Shown in pieces: positions 20,276 to 27,861 of a DNA stretch of 64,000 bases. The DNA comes from Thermoanaerobaculia bacterium (GTDB lineage: Bacteria; Acidobacteriota; Thermoanaerobaculia; Multivoradales; Multivoraceae): positions 124,001 through 188,000 of the forward strand of contig JAJDUI010000027.1 in the NCBI GenBank assembly GCA_022826745.1, read 5' to 3'. The first letter of the stretch is position 1; every line of letters starts with the position of its first letter. The position numbers and the translations under genes are program-made. The notes beneath the pieces are model-generated. The model had not been told where the DNA came from. It worked only from the letters and a program-made list of their open reading frames with translations, and searched no databases.

Positions 20276-20742
20276 GTGATGGACGATCGGACCGCCATGG
20301 AGTTGGCCCTGGATGAGGCCCGGCTGGCCGCCATGGCCGGAGAGGTTCCGGTGGGAGCCGTGGTGGTGCGCGACGGCGTGGTCGTCGGCCGCGGCCACAA
20401 CCGGAGGGAGAGCTGGGGAGATCCGCTGGCGCACGCCGAGATGATCGCCCTGGCGGAGGCTGCGGCCAGACAGCAGGGCTGGCGGCTGAACGGCTGCTCG
20501 GTGTACGTGACCCTCGAGCCCTGCGCCATGTGCGCCGGGGCGATGGTCAACGCACGGGTGGACCGTCTCGTGTTCGGGGCCGCGGATCCGAAGGGTGGCT
20601 TCTGCGGCTCGCTCGGGAACATTGTTCGCGAACCAGGACTGAATCACCGAATCACGGTATGCTCCGGCGTCCTGGCGGAGGAGAGCTCAGCTTTGTTGCG
20701 CGCGTTCTTCCGGCGTCTACGGTCGAACGGGCTTTCGATTGA

Positions 20743-20752
<10 letters not shown>
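20276..20752 (+). CDS. tadA: tRNA-specific adenosine deaminase
   Basis: Deaminates A34 to inosine in tRNA-Arg(ACG), which is encoded at 59590 in this window. The zinc deaminase motif is complete: His53-Ala-Glu55 (LAHAEMIAL) and Cys83-x2-Cys86 (EPCAMCAGAM). 158 residues from a GTG followed immediately by an ATG; either may be used. The last 10 bp, including the stop at 20750-20752, lie within the 5' end of the tRNA-Ser(GGA) gene, so the mRNA and tRNA cannot both be intact from a single transcript. Confidence 0.94.
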
Positions 20753-20832
<80 letters not shown>

Positions 20833-20879
20833 TGAACAGGGCGGTGGGGGACGGGATGCGCCGGGCGGCCAGCGAACGG

Positions 20880-20969
20880 GGAGAGGTGCCAGAGTGGTCG
20901 AATGGGGCGGTCTCGAAAACCGTTGATCGTTTACGCGATCCGTGGGTTCGAATCCCACCCTCTCCGCCA
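20880..20969 (+). tRNA. tRNA-Ser(CGA)
   Basis: Second serine tRNA with the same GGAGAGG acceptor. Anticodon loop CT-CGA-AA between GGCGGT and ACCGTT, reading UCG. Long variable arm, T-arm GGGTTCGAATCCC, encoded CCA. It lies 47 bp after tRNA-Ser(GGA) and 23 bp before rpmH. Confidence 0.96.
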
Positions 20970-20992
20970 CATGCTTCAGGGAAGGAAGGAAC

Positions 20993-21127
20993 GTGAAGAG
21001 GACATACCAGCCGAACAATCGGCGTCGGAAGAAGAAGCACGGTTTCCGTCTGCGGATGAGGACCCGGCACGGTCGCGCGATCCTGTCGCGCCGCCGCCGC
21101 AAGGGCCGCAAGCGGCTGTCGGTCTGA
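20993..21127 (+). CDS. rpmH: 50S ribosomal protein L34
   Basis: 44 residues, strongly basic, with the L34 signature [18 protein letters not shown] and ending GRKRLSV. GTG start at 20993 with GGAAGGA just upstream. The reading frame extends further upstream into the tRNA, but that part is not homologous. It is followed immediately by rnpA, the usual pairing near origins. Confidence 0.97.
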   Translation: MKRTYQPNNRRRKKKHGFRLRMRTRHGRAILSRRRRKGRKRLSV

Positions 21128-21129
21128 CG

Positions 21130-21549
21130 TTGAACCGATCGGGGAACCCCGCTCGCACCTCCGGCTTCGAGCAGGGGGCCGAGCGGATACGGTCGAGTAG
21201 CGACTACCGGCGGGTCTACCGCCGGGGACGGCGTCTGCACGGCCCGTTCGCGGTCTTCCACGTGCGCCGCAACGATGTCGGGCACGCGCGGCTGGGGTTC
21301 ACCGCTGGGCGTCGTGTCGGCGGCGCGGTGGCGCGCAACCGGCTGCGCCGGCGGGTGCATGAGCACTACCGCCAGGTCGTCGGGCGGGACCGGCTACCGG
21401 CCGTGGACGTGGTCGTGCACCTGAAGCCGGCCGCGGCCGCCGCGAACCGGCGGCCGTTCTACCGTGAGCTGGACCGGCTGTTCGAGACGGTGACGAGCCA
21501 GGGCGTTCCCGCCGGAAGGTCTCGCGGCCGCGGGAGGTCGCGGCGATGA
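21130..21549 (+). CDS. rnpA: Ribonuclease P protein component
   Basis: Protein cofactor of RNase P, which matures tRNA 5' ends. Conserved elements: RIRSSSDYRRVYRRGRR, LGFTAGRRVGGAVARNRLRRRVHE (the RNR motif) and the C-terminal helix with YRELDRLFE. The TTG at 21130, two bases after the rpmH stop, gives 139 residues; no ATG fits. An Arg-rich C-terminal tail (RSRGRGRSRR) overlaps the yidD start by 4 bp. Confidence 0.92.
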   Translation: MNRSGNPARTSGFEQGAERIRSSSDYRRVYRRGRRLHGPFAVFHVRRNDVGHARLGFTAGRRVGGAVARNRLRRRVHEHYRQVVGRDRLPAVDVVVHLKPAAAAANRRPFYRELDRLFETVTSQGVPAGRSRGRGRSRR

Positions 21550-21800
21550 ACCCGCTGGTGAGGCTCGCCGTAGCGGTGCTCCGCGGGTACAAGCGCTGGC
21601 TTTCGCCGTTGCTCCCGAGGGCTTGCCGCTTCAGTCCGACCTGTTCCGAGTACGGCCAGCTCGCGCTCAGGAGCCACGGCCTGTTCGCGGGAACCTGGTT
21701 GACGATCGGCAGACTTCTGCGCTGTCAACCTCTGGGGCGAGGTGGGATCGACCCGCCGCCAGCCGCGCGGAGGGTGGAACCCGGGGCCGCCAAGGGCTAG
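21546..21800 (+). CDS. yidD: Membrane protein insertion efficiency factor YidD (first copy)
   Basis: 84-residue peripheral membrane protein that assists YidC. Core motif RACRFSPTCSEYGQLALRSHGL with three Cys region residues and RLLRCQPLGRGGIDP. Amphipathic N-terminal helix LAVAVLRGYKRWLSPLL. It overlaps rnpA by 4 bp and precedes yidC by 8 bp, the classic rpmH-rnpA-yidD-yidC order. A paralogue lies at 51273-51608. Confidence 0.94.
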   Translation: MNPLVRLAVAVLRGYKRWLSPLLPRACRFSPTCSEYGQLALRSHGLFAGTWLTIGRLLRCQPLGRGGIDPPPAARRVEPGAAKG

Positions 21801-21808
21801 CTGAACCG

Positions 21809-23551
21809 ATGGACAACCGCAGACTCCTCCTGGCGGCGCTGCTGTCGCTCGGCGTCCTCCTGCTCTGGTCGACCTTCGTGGCTCCGCCGCCACCGCCGGT
21901 GGAACGGACTCCCGTCGTCGTCGGGGAGGAAACACCCAGGACACCGTCGGAGACGGCGGTGCCGGTTCCGGCGAGGCAGGTGGAGAGCGCACCGGAGCCG
22001 CTGGCGGTCTTCGAACGGGTGGAAGCGTCCCTGGAGGAGAGGGTGGTCGTCGAGTCCGGCAACGCCAGACTCGAATTCACGAACCGGGGCGCCCAGTTGC
22101 TGTCCTTCGAACTGCTGCGCCCGGACGGCGCCGAACCCGTTGAACTCGTGCGCCGGCGCGAGCCGGGCCAGCCCTGGCCGTTCGGCCTGTCGGGTCCGCA
22201 GGGGGATTCGCCGCTCAACGATGCCCTGTTCGTCGTGGAACGTTCCAGGGAGAACGGCGACGAGCGGGTCGTTTTCCGCTACAGCGGAGACCGCGGCTCG
22301 GCCACGAAGACGTTCCGCATTCCGACGGTGAACACCCAGGGCGGCGGCCTGACCTTCCTCTACGAGGTCGAGTCGCCAGGCGACGCCTGGGGTCTGGTGC
22401 TCGGTCCCGGCATTCGGAATCCGAGCGTGGACGAGCTCGAGAGCCGGCTGTCGAGCCAGCAACGGCGGGCGGCAACGTGGTTCGCGGGCGGCGACATGGA
22501 ATCCCTCGAGCCGCGGCGGGCGGAGGATCCGCAGCAACTCGGCGAAGGCGCGCGCTGGGTGGCTCTCGAAGACCGCTACTTCATCACCGCGGTCATTCCG
22601 TCCGGGGCACGGGGCGCGGTTCGGGCTCTGCCGGTGGGGAACCTGGACGAGGCCGACGGCAGCCTGCGCGGCTTCACCCTGGTCGAGGCCGGCGACGTGA
22701 CGACCGAAGACCTGACCCGCGACCTGATGCTGGTGCTCGACGCCTCGGGCGGCCAGCTCGCCGGACGGGCCTACTTCGGCGACAAGCAGTACGACGCGCT
22801 GGCGGCGATGCGGGTGGAACTGCAGAAGACGGTCCGGTACGGGTTCTTCGGCGTCATCTCCCGACCCCTCCAGTTCGGTTTACGCTGGATTTACGACAAC
22901 GTCGTGGCGAACTACGGCTGGAGCATCGTGCTGATGACGGTGGTGATCCGGCTTGTTCTGTTCCCGCTGACCCACAAGAGTCAGGTCTCCATGCAGCGGA
23001 TCCAGAAGCTGAATCCGCGAATGGAAGCGATCCGCGCCAAGTACCGGCCCAAGTTGAAGGACGGCAAAGGCCGGCCCCGGATGGACCAGCAGCGCAAGAT
23101 GAACGAGGAGATTCAGGCGCTGTTCCGGGAGGAAGGCGTGAACCCGGCCAGCGGCTGCCTGCCGATCCTGTTCCAGATGCCTGTTTTCTTCGGCTTCTTC
23201 CGTCTCCTGAGCGAGGCGGTCGAGCTTTGGGATGCGTCATGGCTCGGCTGGATCGGGAACCTGGCCTTGCCGGATCCGATCTACGTGCTGCCCCTGATCA
23301 TGGGAGCGTCCCAGTTCCTCCAGCAGCGGATGTTGCCGCCGCCGGCGAACAAGACCCAGAAGCTGATCATCAACACGATGCCGATCTGGTTCACGATCTT
23401 CTCGTTCAGCTTCCCCAGCGGCCTGGTTCTCTACTGGTTGACGAACAACCTGCTGGGCATCGTGCAGACCGGGGTCTACAACAAGTTGAAGAAGAGGGGT
23501 TACCTGGGCGGCGAAGTCGCCGCGCAGGTGACCGAGACGAAGAAGAAGTGA
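21809..23551 (+). CDS. yidC: Membrane protein insertase YidC
   Basis: Inner-membrane insertase working with SecYEG or alone. The 580-residue Gram-negative form begins with an N-terminal anchor (LLLAALLSLGVLLLWSTFV, about 5-23). A large periplasmic domain reaches about residue 345. The conserved insertase core (from about RYGFFGVISRPLQFGLRW) contains further membrane helices, with IVLMTVVIRLVLFPLTHKSQ, PVFFGFFRLLSEAVEL and SGLVLYWLTNNLLGIVQT. The C-terminal tail is basic (ETKKK). The ATG at 21809 is where homology starts. In operon with yidD and jag. Confidence 0.96.
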   Translation: MDNRRLLLAALLSLGVLLLWSTFVAPPPPPVERTPVVVGEETPRTPSETAVPVPARQVESAPEPLAVFERVEASLEERVVVESGNARLEFTNRGAQLLSFELLRPDGAEPVELVRRREPGQPWPFGLSGPQGDSPLNDALFVVERSRENGDERVVFRYSGDRGSATKTFRIPTVNTQGGGLTFLYEVESPGDAWGLVLGPGIRNPSVDELESRLSSQQRRAATWFAGGDMESLEPRRAEDPQQLGEGARWVALEDRYFITAVIPSGARGAVRALPVGNLDEADGSLRGFTLVEAGDVTTEDLTRDLMLVLDASGGQLAGRAYFGDKQYDALAAMRVELQKTVRYGFFGVISRPLQFGLRWIYDNVVANYGWSIVLMTVVIRLVLFPLTHKSQVSMQRIQKLNPRMEAIRAKYRPKLKDGKGRPRMDQQRKMNEEIQALFREEGVNPASGCLPILFQMPVFFGFFRLLSEAVELWDASWLGWIGNLALPDPIYVLPLIMGASQFLQQRMLPPPANKTQKLIINTMPIWFTIFSFSFPSGLVLYWLTNNLLGIVQTGVYNKLKKRGYLGGEVAAQVTETKKK

Positions 23552-23567
23552 GGGCAAGGTAGCAGCG

Positions 23568-24434
23568 ATGAATGCGATGAACAGCATGTTCTTCTCTGGA
23601 GAGACGGAGGCCCGGGCCATCCTGGCGGCAGCGAACCACTTCGGCGTGTCGCCGGAGCAGATCGCCTTCGACCGGGTGGAGAAACGGCACGGTTTCGTGA
23701 AGCACCGTCGGGTAGTGATTCGTGTCGATCCGGCCAGCGTCGGCCGGAGCGTAGACGGCGATTCCGCCGGGAGCGACGATCGCGCCGATGTCGTGACGGA
23801 GCCTGTCGTCGAAGCGACAGTTCCCTCGGCGTTGGAGCCGGCGTCAGCGGACGATGATGCGATGGCGCCGGCGGACGATGGGATGGCGTCCGCGGACGAT
23901 GATGGGACGGCGCCGGCGGTCGATACGACGGTGCCCGGGGAGGATGCGGCGGTGCCGGTTGAGGCGGAGGCGCCCGAAGAGACCTCCGAGGAGGTCCTCT
24001 CGATCGCGCATGCGGCGCTGGATCAACTGCTGGACCTGGCGGATCTCGAGGTTTCGGCCGAGATTGTCCTGGCCGGCGAGAGGTTGGAGATCGAGATCGA
24101 AGGCGTGGACGAGGAGTTGCTCGTCGAGGACGAAGGGCAGGTTCTGCTGGCATTGCAGCACCTTCTGCCGCGGGTCATGTACGGCCAGGTCGGCCGAATC
24201 ATCCCGTGCCGTCTCGACAGCCGCGGCTACCAGGACAAGAAGGAAGCGCGGCTGAGAGGCCTCGCCCGCCGCGTAGCCGAGGAGGTCGTCGACCGCGGCG
24301 GCACGCGCACCCTGCGCCCCATGAACCCGGCGGACCGCCGCATCGTCCACCTGGCCCTGGCCGACGACCCGGACGTCGAGACCGAGAGCCAGGGCAACGG
24401 CTACTTCAAACGCGTCAGCATTCGCCTGCTGTAG
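23568..24434 (+). CDS. jag: Jag/KhpB-type RNA-binding protein (Jag-N, KH, R3H)
   Basis: RNA-binding protein normally next to yidC, implicated in cell elongation and division in Gram-positives. 288 residues. The N-terminal Jag domain (about 1-55; FFSGETEARAILAAANHFGV) is followed by a long Asp/Ala/Pro acidic linker (about 60-140) containing imperfect repeats. The KH-like domain is at about 140-220 and the R3H motif NPADRRIVHLAL near 260. The gene follows yidC by 16 bp. The acidic repetitive linker is longer than usual. Confidence 0.88.
   Translation: MNAMNSMFFSGETEARAILAAANHFGVSPEQIAFDRVEKRHGFVKHRRVVIRVDPASVGRSVDGDSAGSDDRADVVTEPVVEATVPSALEPASADDDAMAPADDGMASADDDGTAPAVDTTVPGEDAAVPVEAEAPEETSEEVLSIAHAALDQLLDLADLEVSAEIVLAGERLEIEIEGVDEELLVEDEGQVLLALQHLLPRVMYGQVGRIIPCRLDSRGYQDKKEARLRGLARRVAEEVVDRGGTRTLRPMNPADRRIVHLALADDPDVETESQGNGYFKRVSIRLL
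23838..23935 (+). repeat. Imperfect coding tandem repeat in jag linker
   Basis: Four degenerate units of about 21-24 bp, GCG-CCG-GCG-GAC-GAT-G, encoding variants of (A/S)PADDGM. All stay in frame, so length changes would keep the protein open. Confidence 0.7.
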
Positions 24435-24450
24435 CGGCGCCGGCGGCGTC

Positions 24451-24655
24451 GGTGGCACCCGCCTGCAGCGGGCCGAAGGAGGGGGTCCCTGCGGACGCTC
24501 CCGCTCTCTGACTGGAGGGGAGGTTGGCGCTCGCTTCAGTCGGCTGCGCTCCGGTTGGTTGTCGGACGACGTGTGGGCGTCGCCCGTCGCTTGCCTTCAG
24601 CCCGCAGGGACCCCCTCCTTCGGCCCGCCGCAGGCTGGAGGTTGTCTCCTTGTAG
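24451..24655 (+). repeat. Long-arm palindromic element F1, copy C
   Basis: Arms 24461-24494 and 24602-24635 match as reverse complements over 33 of 34 bases. The loop carries GCGGACGCTC, the core TCGCTTCAGTCGGCTGCGCT and CTTGCCTTCAGCCCGC. Left flank GTGGCACCCG and right flank CTGGAGGTTGTC match copy A. The arm sequence (GGCCGAAGGAGGGGGTCC) differs from copies A and B. It lies 17 bp after jag, in a roughly 650-bp gap without genes before rsmG. Confidence 0.87.
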
Positions 24656-24877
24656 CCGGACACCTCGAGTGCCAAGCTTGTGGCCCTCCCCCTCGGGCCT
24701 CCGGCGCGGACTGGAGGATGTCGGTGGGGGGACGCCCCACCGAGAACACTGCGCTCCACACCGGCCTTTAGGGAAAGGACCAACCCGGCGTTCCACACTG
24801 GGTGCGCGAGCCTCGCTCCCTTGTCGGCAGAAGGAGCCTCTCCGGCGTAGAACGCGATGCCAGCTAGACAGCGGTGC

Positions 24878-24935
24878 TCTGGGTGCGCGGGTCTTCTGAC
24901 CCGCGGAGAACAAGGCGCCGGCTCTGGCCGGCGGC
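24878..24935 (+). repeat. Short-hairpin repeat F2, copy 4 (variant)
   Basis: CTGGGTGCGCGGGTCTTCT-GACCCGC hairpin 1, but hairpin 2 is replaced by GGAGAACAAG. The last hairpin is GCCGGC-TCTG-GCCGGC. It resembles the 43.9-kb copy, which also has GGAGAGCAA after hairpin 1. Same order and orientation relative to F1 copy C as at the other composite loci. Confidence 0.8.
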
Positions 24936-25057
24936 TGTCTTCTTCGGTTTCCGCCGCTTCGCTGCTCTGGCTGAAAGGCCGGCTACCTCTCTCGGGAGAG
25001 ATAACCTCGCCCGACTGGTGCGGTGGGAACGGTCAGCGGCAGGTGTTCGGTTCCCGC

Positions 25058-25073
25058 TGTTTCACGTGAAACA
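25058..25073. promoter_or_regulatory. parS site 1
   Basis: TGTTTCACGTGAAACA, a perfect 16-bp palindrome identical to the consensus bacterial parS bound by ParB. It lies just upstream of the rsmG start and 0.7 kb upstream of parA-parB. Confidence 0.97.
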
Positions 25074-25082
25074 TCGACACCG

Positions 25083-25742
25083 ATGGCCTCGCAGGTGTTT
25101 CACGTGAAACACCGCCACCTGTTTCAGGGAGAGTTCGGCGACGAGTTGCCTCCTGAAGCGGTCGACCGGCTGGCGTGTCATGCCGAGCTCCTGGAACGCT
25201 GGAACCGGGTGGTCCGGCTGGTCGGTGAAGCGGAGCCGGCGGAGTGGATTCGTCGGCACTACGCGGAGTCGGTCGCGGCCAGGGTGTACTGGCGAGCCTC
25301 GATGGGAGAAGGCGGCGGTGAGCCCGGGCTTCTCGATATCGGCAGTGGCGCCGGGTTTCCCGGCCTGGTGCTTGCGGCGCTTCATCCCGGACGGCCGGTG
25401 ACTCTCGTCGAGGCGCGTGAACGGAAGGCGGCATTCCTGGCGGAGGCAGGGCGAGAGCTCGATCTGCCGAACGTCAGGATCGTCAGGCAGCGGTTCGATG
25501 CCGAACTCGCGGTGCGGCTCGCGGGGGCGGTAGAGTGCGCGACGATTCGTGGCCTTCGGCTGCCGGAGCTCACGGTGACTCGCCTGGTGGAAGCGCTGCC
25601 GGATGGGGGACGCCTCGTGGTGTGGGCGGGCCGTCGGGTTGCGAACGGTCTGTTGGATACCTGTGCTGTGGAACAAGAGATGAATCTGCCCGACAGCCCG
25701 CACAGGCGGATTCTCTGCCTCCGGCCGCTTCGCCGTGACTGA
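25083..25742 (+). CDS. rsmG: 16S rRNA (guanine-N7) methyltransferase RsmG
   Basis: Methylates G527 of 16S rRNA using S-adenosylmethionine. 219 residues; SAM-binding motif LLDIGSGAGFPGLVLAALHP with VTLVEARERKAAFL, then a region (ECATIRGLRLPELT) corresponding to the catalytic strand. The ATG at 25083 puts a parS palindrome in codons 5-10. A GTG at 25105 is possible and would leave the second parS partly upstream. A start further upstream at 25023 would include both parS sites and looks unlikely. It overlaps parA by 8 bp. Confidence 0.9.
   Translation: MASQVFHVKHRHLFQGEFGDELPPEAVDRLACHAELLERWNRVVRLVGEAEPAEWIRRHYAESVAARVYWRASMGEGGGEPGLLDIGSGAGFPGLVLAALHPGRPVTLVEARERKAAFLAEAGRELDLPNVRIVRQRFDAELAVRLAGAVECATIRGLRLPELTVTRLVEALPDGGRLVVWAGRRVANGLLDTCAVEQEMNLPDSPHRRILCLRPLRRD
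25096..25111. promoter_or_regulatory. parS site 2, inside rsmG codons
   Basis: Second perfect copy, TGTTTCACGTGAAACA, 38 bp from the first. It falls in the 5' codons of rsmG and is translated as VFHVKH. Confidence 0.97.
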
Positions 25743-26496
25743 CGTCCTGGCGGTCGCCAATCAGAAGGGCGGCGTCGGCAAGACGACATCGGCGATCAAC
25801 CTGGCGGCGGCGTTCGGCGCGATGGAGCGCAAGGTGCTGCTGGTGGACAGCGATCCGCAGGGTAATGCGAGCCGCGGCGTCGGCTGGTCGGGCCGGCCGC
25901 CGACGCTGTTCGACGTATTGTCCGGCGAGGCGAGCGCGGGCGACGTGATCGTCGCCAGCGGCTTCCCGTATCTCGACCTGCTCCCGGCCAACCGGGACCT
26001 GGTGGGCGCCGAGTTCGGCCTGCAACGTGATGAACAGTGGATCCGGCGGCTCACGTCATCGCTCGAGGAGCTGGATGCCCGGTACGAACGGGTCTTTATC
26101 GACTGCCCTCCCGCGCTGGGCCGGTTGACGCTCAACGCGCTGTTCGCCGCCGACGCGGTCATCGTGCCGCTCCAGTGCGAGTACTTCGCACTCGAGGGGA
26201 TCAGCGAGCTGCTGGCGACCGTGCAGCGGGTGCGTGAGTTGGGGCGGCCCGAGCTGGAAATCGCCGGCGTCGTGCTGACCATGTACGACGATCGCACGAA
26301 CCTGTCACGGGACGTGGCGAAGGAAGTGCGCAAGCACTTCGGATCGATCGTCTGCGATACGATCGTCCCGCGCAACGTTCGCCTCGCGGAAGCTCCAAGC
26401 TACGGTATGCCGATCCTGCAGTACGACATCAAGAGCAAGGGTTCGCAGGCGTACCTGGGCCTGGCGCACGAACTGGCGGGCCGCCGTTCCCGATGA
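25735..26496 (+). CDS. parA: Chromosome partitioning ATPase ParA (Soj-like)
   Basis: Deviant Walker ATPase that moves ParB-parS complexes over the nucleoid. 253 residues with VANQKGGVGKTTSAINLA (Walker A with signature lysine), LLVDSDPQGNAS, FIDCPPALGRLTLNAL (Walker B), and QYDIKSKGSQAY at the C terminus. Short N terminus without a DNA-binding extension, so chromosomal (type Ia-like Soj). GTG start, 8-bp overlap with rsmG; its stop overlaps parB by 4 bp. Confidence 0.95.
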   Translation: MTDVLAVANQKGGVGKTTSAINLAAAFGAMERKVLLVDSDPQGNASRGVGWSGRPPTLFDVLSGEASAGDVIVASGFPYLDLLPANRDLVGAEFGLQRDEQWIRRLTSSLEELDARYERVFIDCPPALGRLTLNALFAADAVIVPLQCEYFALEGISELLATVQRVRELGRPELEIAGVVLTMYDDRTNLSRDVAKEVRKHFGSIVCDTIVPRNVRLAEAPSYGMPILQYDIKSKGSQAYLGLAHELAGRRSR

Positions 26497-27368
26497 GCGG
26501 CCGGCGCCCTGGACTCGGCCGTGGGCTCGATGCCCTGTTCGCGGATAGCGGCGCTCTTCCGCCGACCTCTCCGCGGGCCGTAAGGGAGCTGCCCGTCGCT
26601 CAGCTCGAGCCGAACAGTCGCCAGCCGCGCGACCAGTTCGACGACGCCGAACTGGCTGGCCTCGCCGGGTCCATCGCGAAGCGGGGAGTGCTCCAGCCCC
26701 TGGTCGTTACGGCAGATCCCGCCCGCAACGGCGCTTATCGAATCGTTGCGGGGGAGCGCCGCTGGCGCGCGGCTCGCAAGGCCGGGCTGGAGACGGTACC
26801 GGTCGTCTTCCGCGAGGTGGAGAGCGATCGCGAGCTCCTTGAGCTCGCGCTGGTCGAGAATCTGCAGCGTGCCGATCTGAACGCACTGGAAGAGGCCGAG
26901 GCCTTTCGGGCGCTGAGCGAGGAGTTCGGACTGTCGCAGCAGGAGATCGCGGACCGCGTGGGCCGCAGCAGGGCCGCCGTCGCGAACTCGTTGCGCCTGT
27001 TGCGCCTCCCTGAGGCGGTCCAGGAGCGGATCCGGTCTGGAGCGTTGACTGCGGGCCAGGCGCGTCCGCTGCTTTCGCTCGGAGACGAGAAGAGCCAGGT
27101 CGAACTCGCGGCGCGAGCCGAACGGGAATCGCTCAGCGCCCGCGAGTTGGAGCGGATCGCTTCCTCCGGGCCGGGCAGGAAACCCGCCGCGACAGCCAGG
27201 GCTGGCGGGAGCGACCCCGACACCGTGCACGCGGTCGAGCGATTGACGCGTAGACTGCAGACCCGAGTCGAAATCAGCCGCCGCGCGCGTGGCGGCGGCG
27301 TCCTCAAGATTCACTTCCACTCCGAACCGGAGCTGATGCGCCTCTACGAACGGCTGTCGGCGGAGTGA
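26493..27368 (+). CDS. parB: Chromosome partitioning protein ParB
   Basis: CTP-dependent DNA clamp that loads at parS. N-terminal LGRGLDALF, the ParB CTPase domain with ELPVAQLEPNSRQPR and VAGERRWRAARKAGL, helix-turn-helix GLSQQEIADRVGRSRAAVANSLRLL, then LTAGQARPLLSL and a C-terminal dimerisation domain. 291 residues. Its cognate sites are the two parS copies at 25.06-25.11 kb. Confidence 0.95.
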   Translation: MSGRRPGLGRGLDALFADSGALPPTSPRAVRELPVAQLEPNSRQPRDQFDDAELAGLAGSIAKRGVLQPLVVTADPARNGAYRIVAGERRWRAARKAGLETVPVVFREVESDRELLELALVENLQRADLNALEEAEAFRALSEEFGLSQQEIADRVGRSRAAVANSLRLLRLPEAVQERIRSGALTAGQARPLLSLGDEKSQVELAARAERESLSARELERIASSGPGRKPAATARAGGSDPDTVHAVERLTRRLQTRVEISRRARGGGVLKIHFHSEPELMRLYERLSAE

Positions 27369-27391
27369 CCAACGTCGGAGTGTGCTGAGCT

Positions 27392-27835
27392 ATGTCCAAG
27401 AACCTGAGAACCGGCTCCCCCGGAGAATTGAATGGCTTCCTCGACGCCGGCTGCGAGGTCCACGGGGAACTGCGATTCGAAGACACCTTCCGGGTGCATG
27501 GCCGGTTCAAGGGCACCGTGGAGTCGGACGGAAAGTTGATCGTCGGTGAGGGCGGTGTCGTGGAAGGCGTCGTCGCTGTAGGCGAACTCCATGTGTCAGG
27601 CCGTCTCGAGGGGCGGGTCGAGACCTCGCGACGGACCGAGATCGGCGCCAAGGGCCGGGTCGAAGGAGAGATCCACGCCCCGGTCCTCGTCATCGAGAGC
27701 GGCGCCTTCTTCCAGGGCCAGTGCACGATGAACGCGAGGCCTTCCCGGCCTCCCGCCGCCGAAGAGCCGGCGATGGTCGAGTCGGCCGGCGGGAGAGAAG
27801 GCGAGTCCGAGTCCGAGGAACACGTAGCCCACTGA
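27392..27835 (+). CDS. Bactofilin
   Basis: Polymer-forming cytoskeletal protein (DUF583). 147 residues; a central right-handed beta-helix core of about 100 residues with repeated hydrophobic strands (GCEVHGELRFEDTFRVHGRF, GKLIVGEGGVVEGVVAVGEL, RTEIGAKGRVEGEI), flanked by a short N-terminal tail and an acidic disordered C-terminal tail (EGESESEEHVAH). It lies 23 bp after parB. In Myxococcus, bactofilins and ParAB-PadC interact to position the origin region; the same role here is inference. Confidence 0.92.
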   Translation: MSKNLRTGSPGELNGFLDAGCEVHGELRFEDTFRVHGRFKGTVESDGKLIVGEGGVVEGVVAVGELHVSGRLEGRVETSRRTEIGAKGRVEGEIHAPVLVIESGAFFQGQCTMNARPSRPPAAEEPAMVESAGGREGESESEEHVAH

Positions 27836-27861
27836 GCCCTCGCCCGGCGCCGGGGGCCCGT

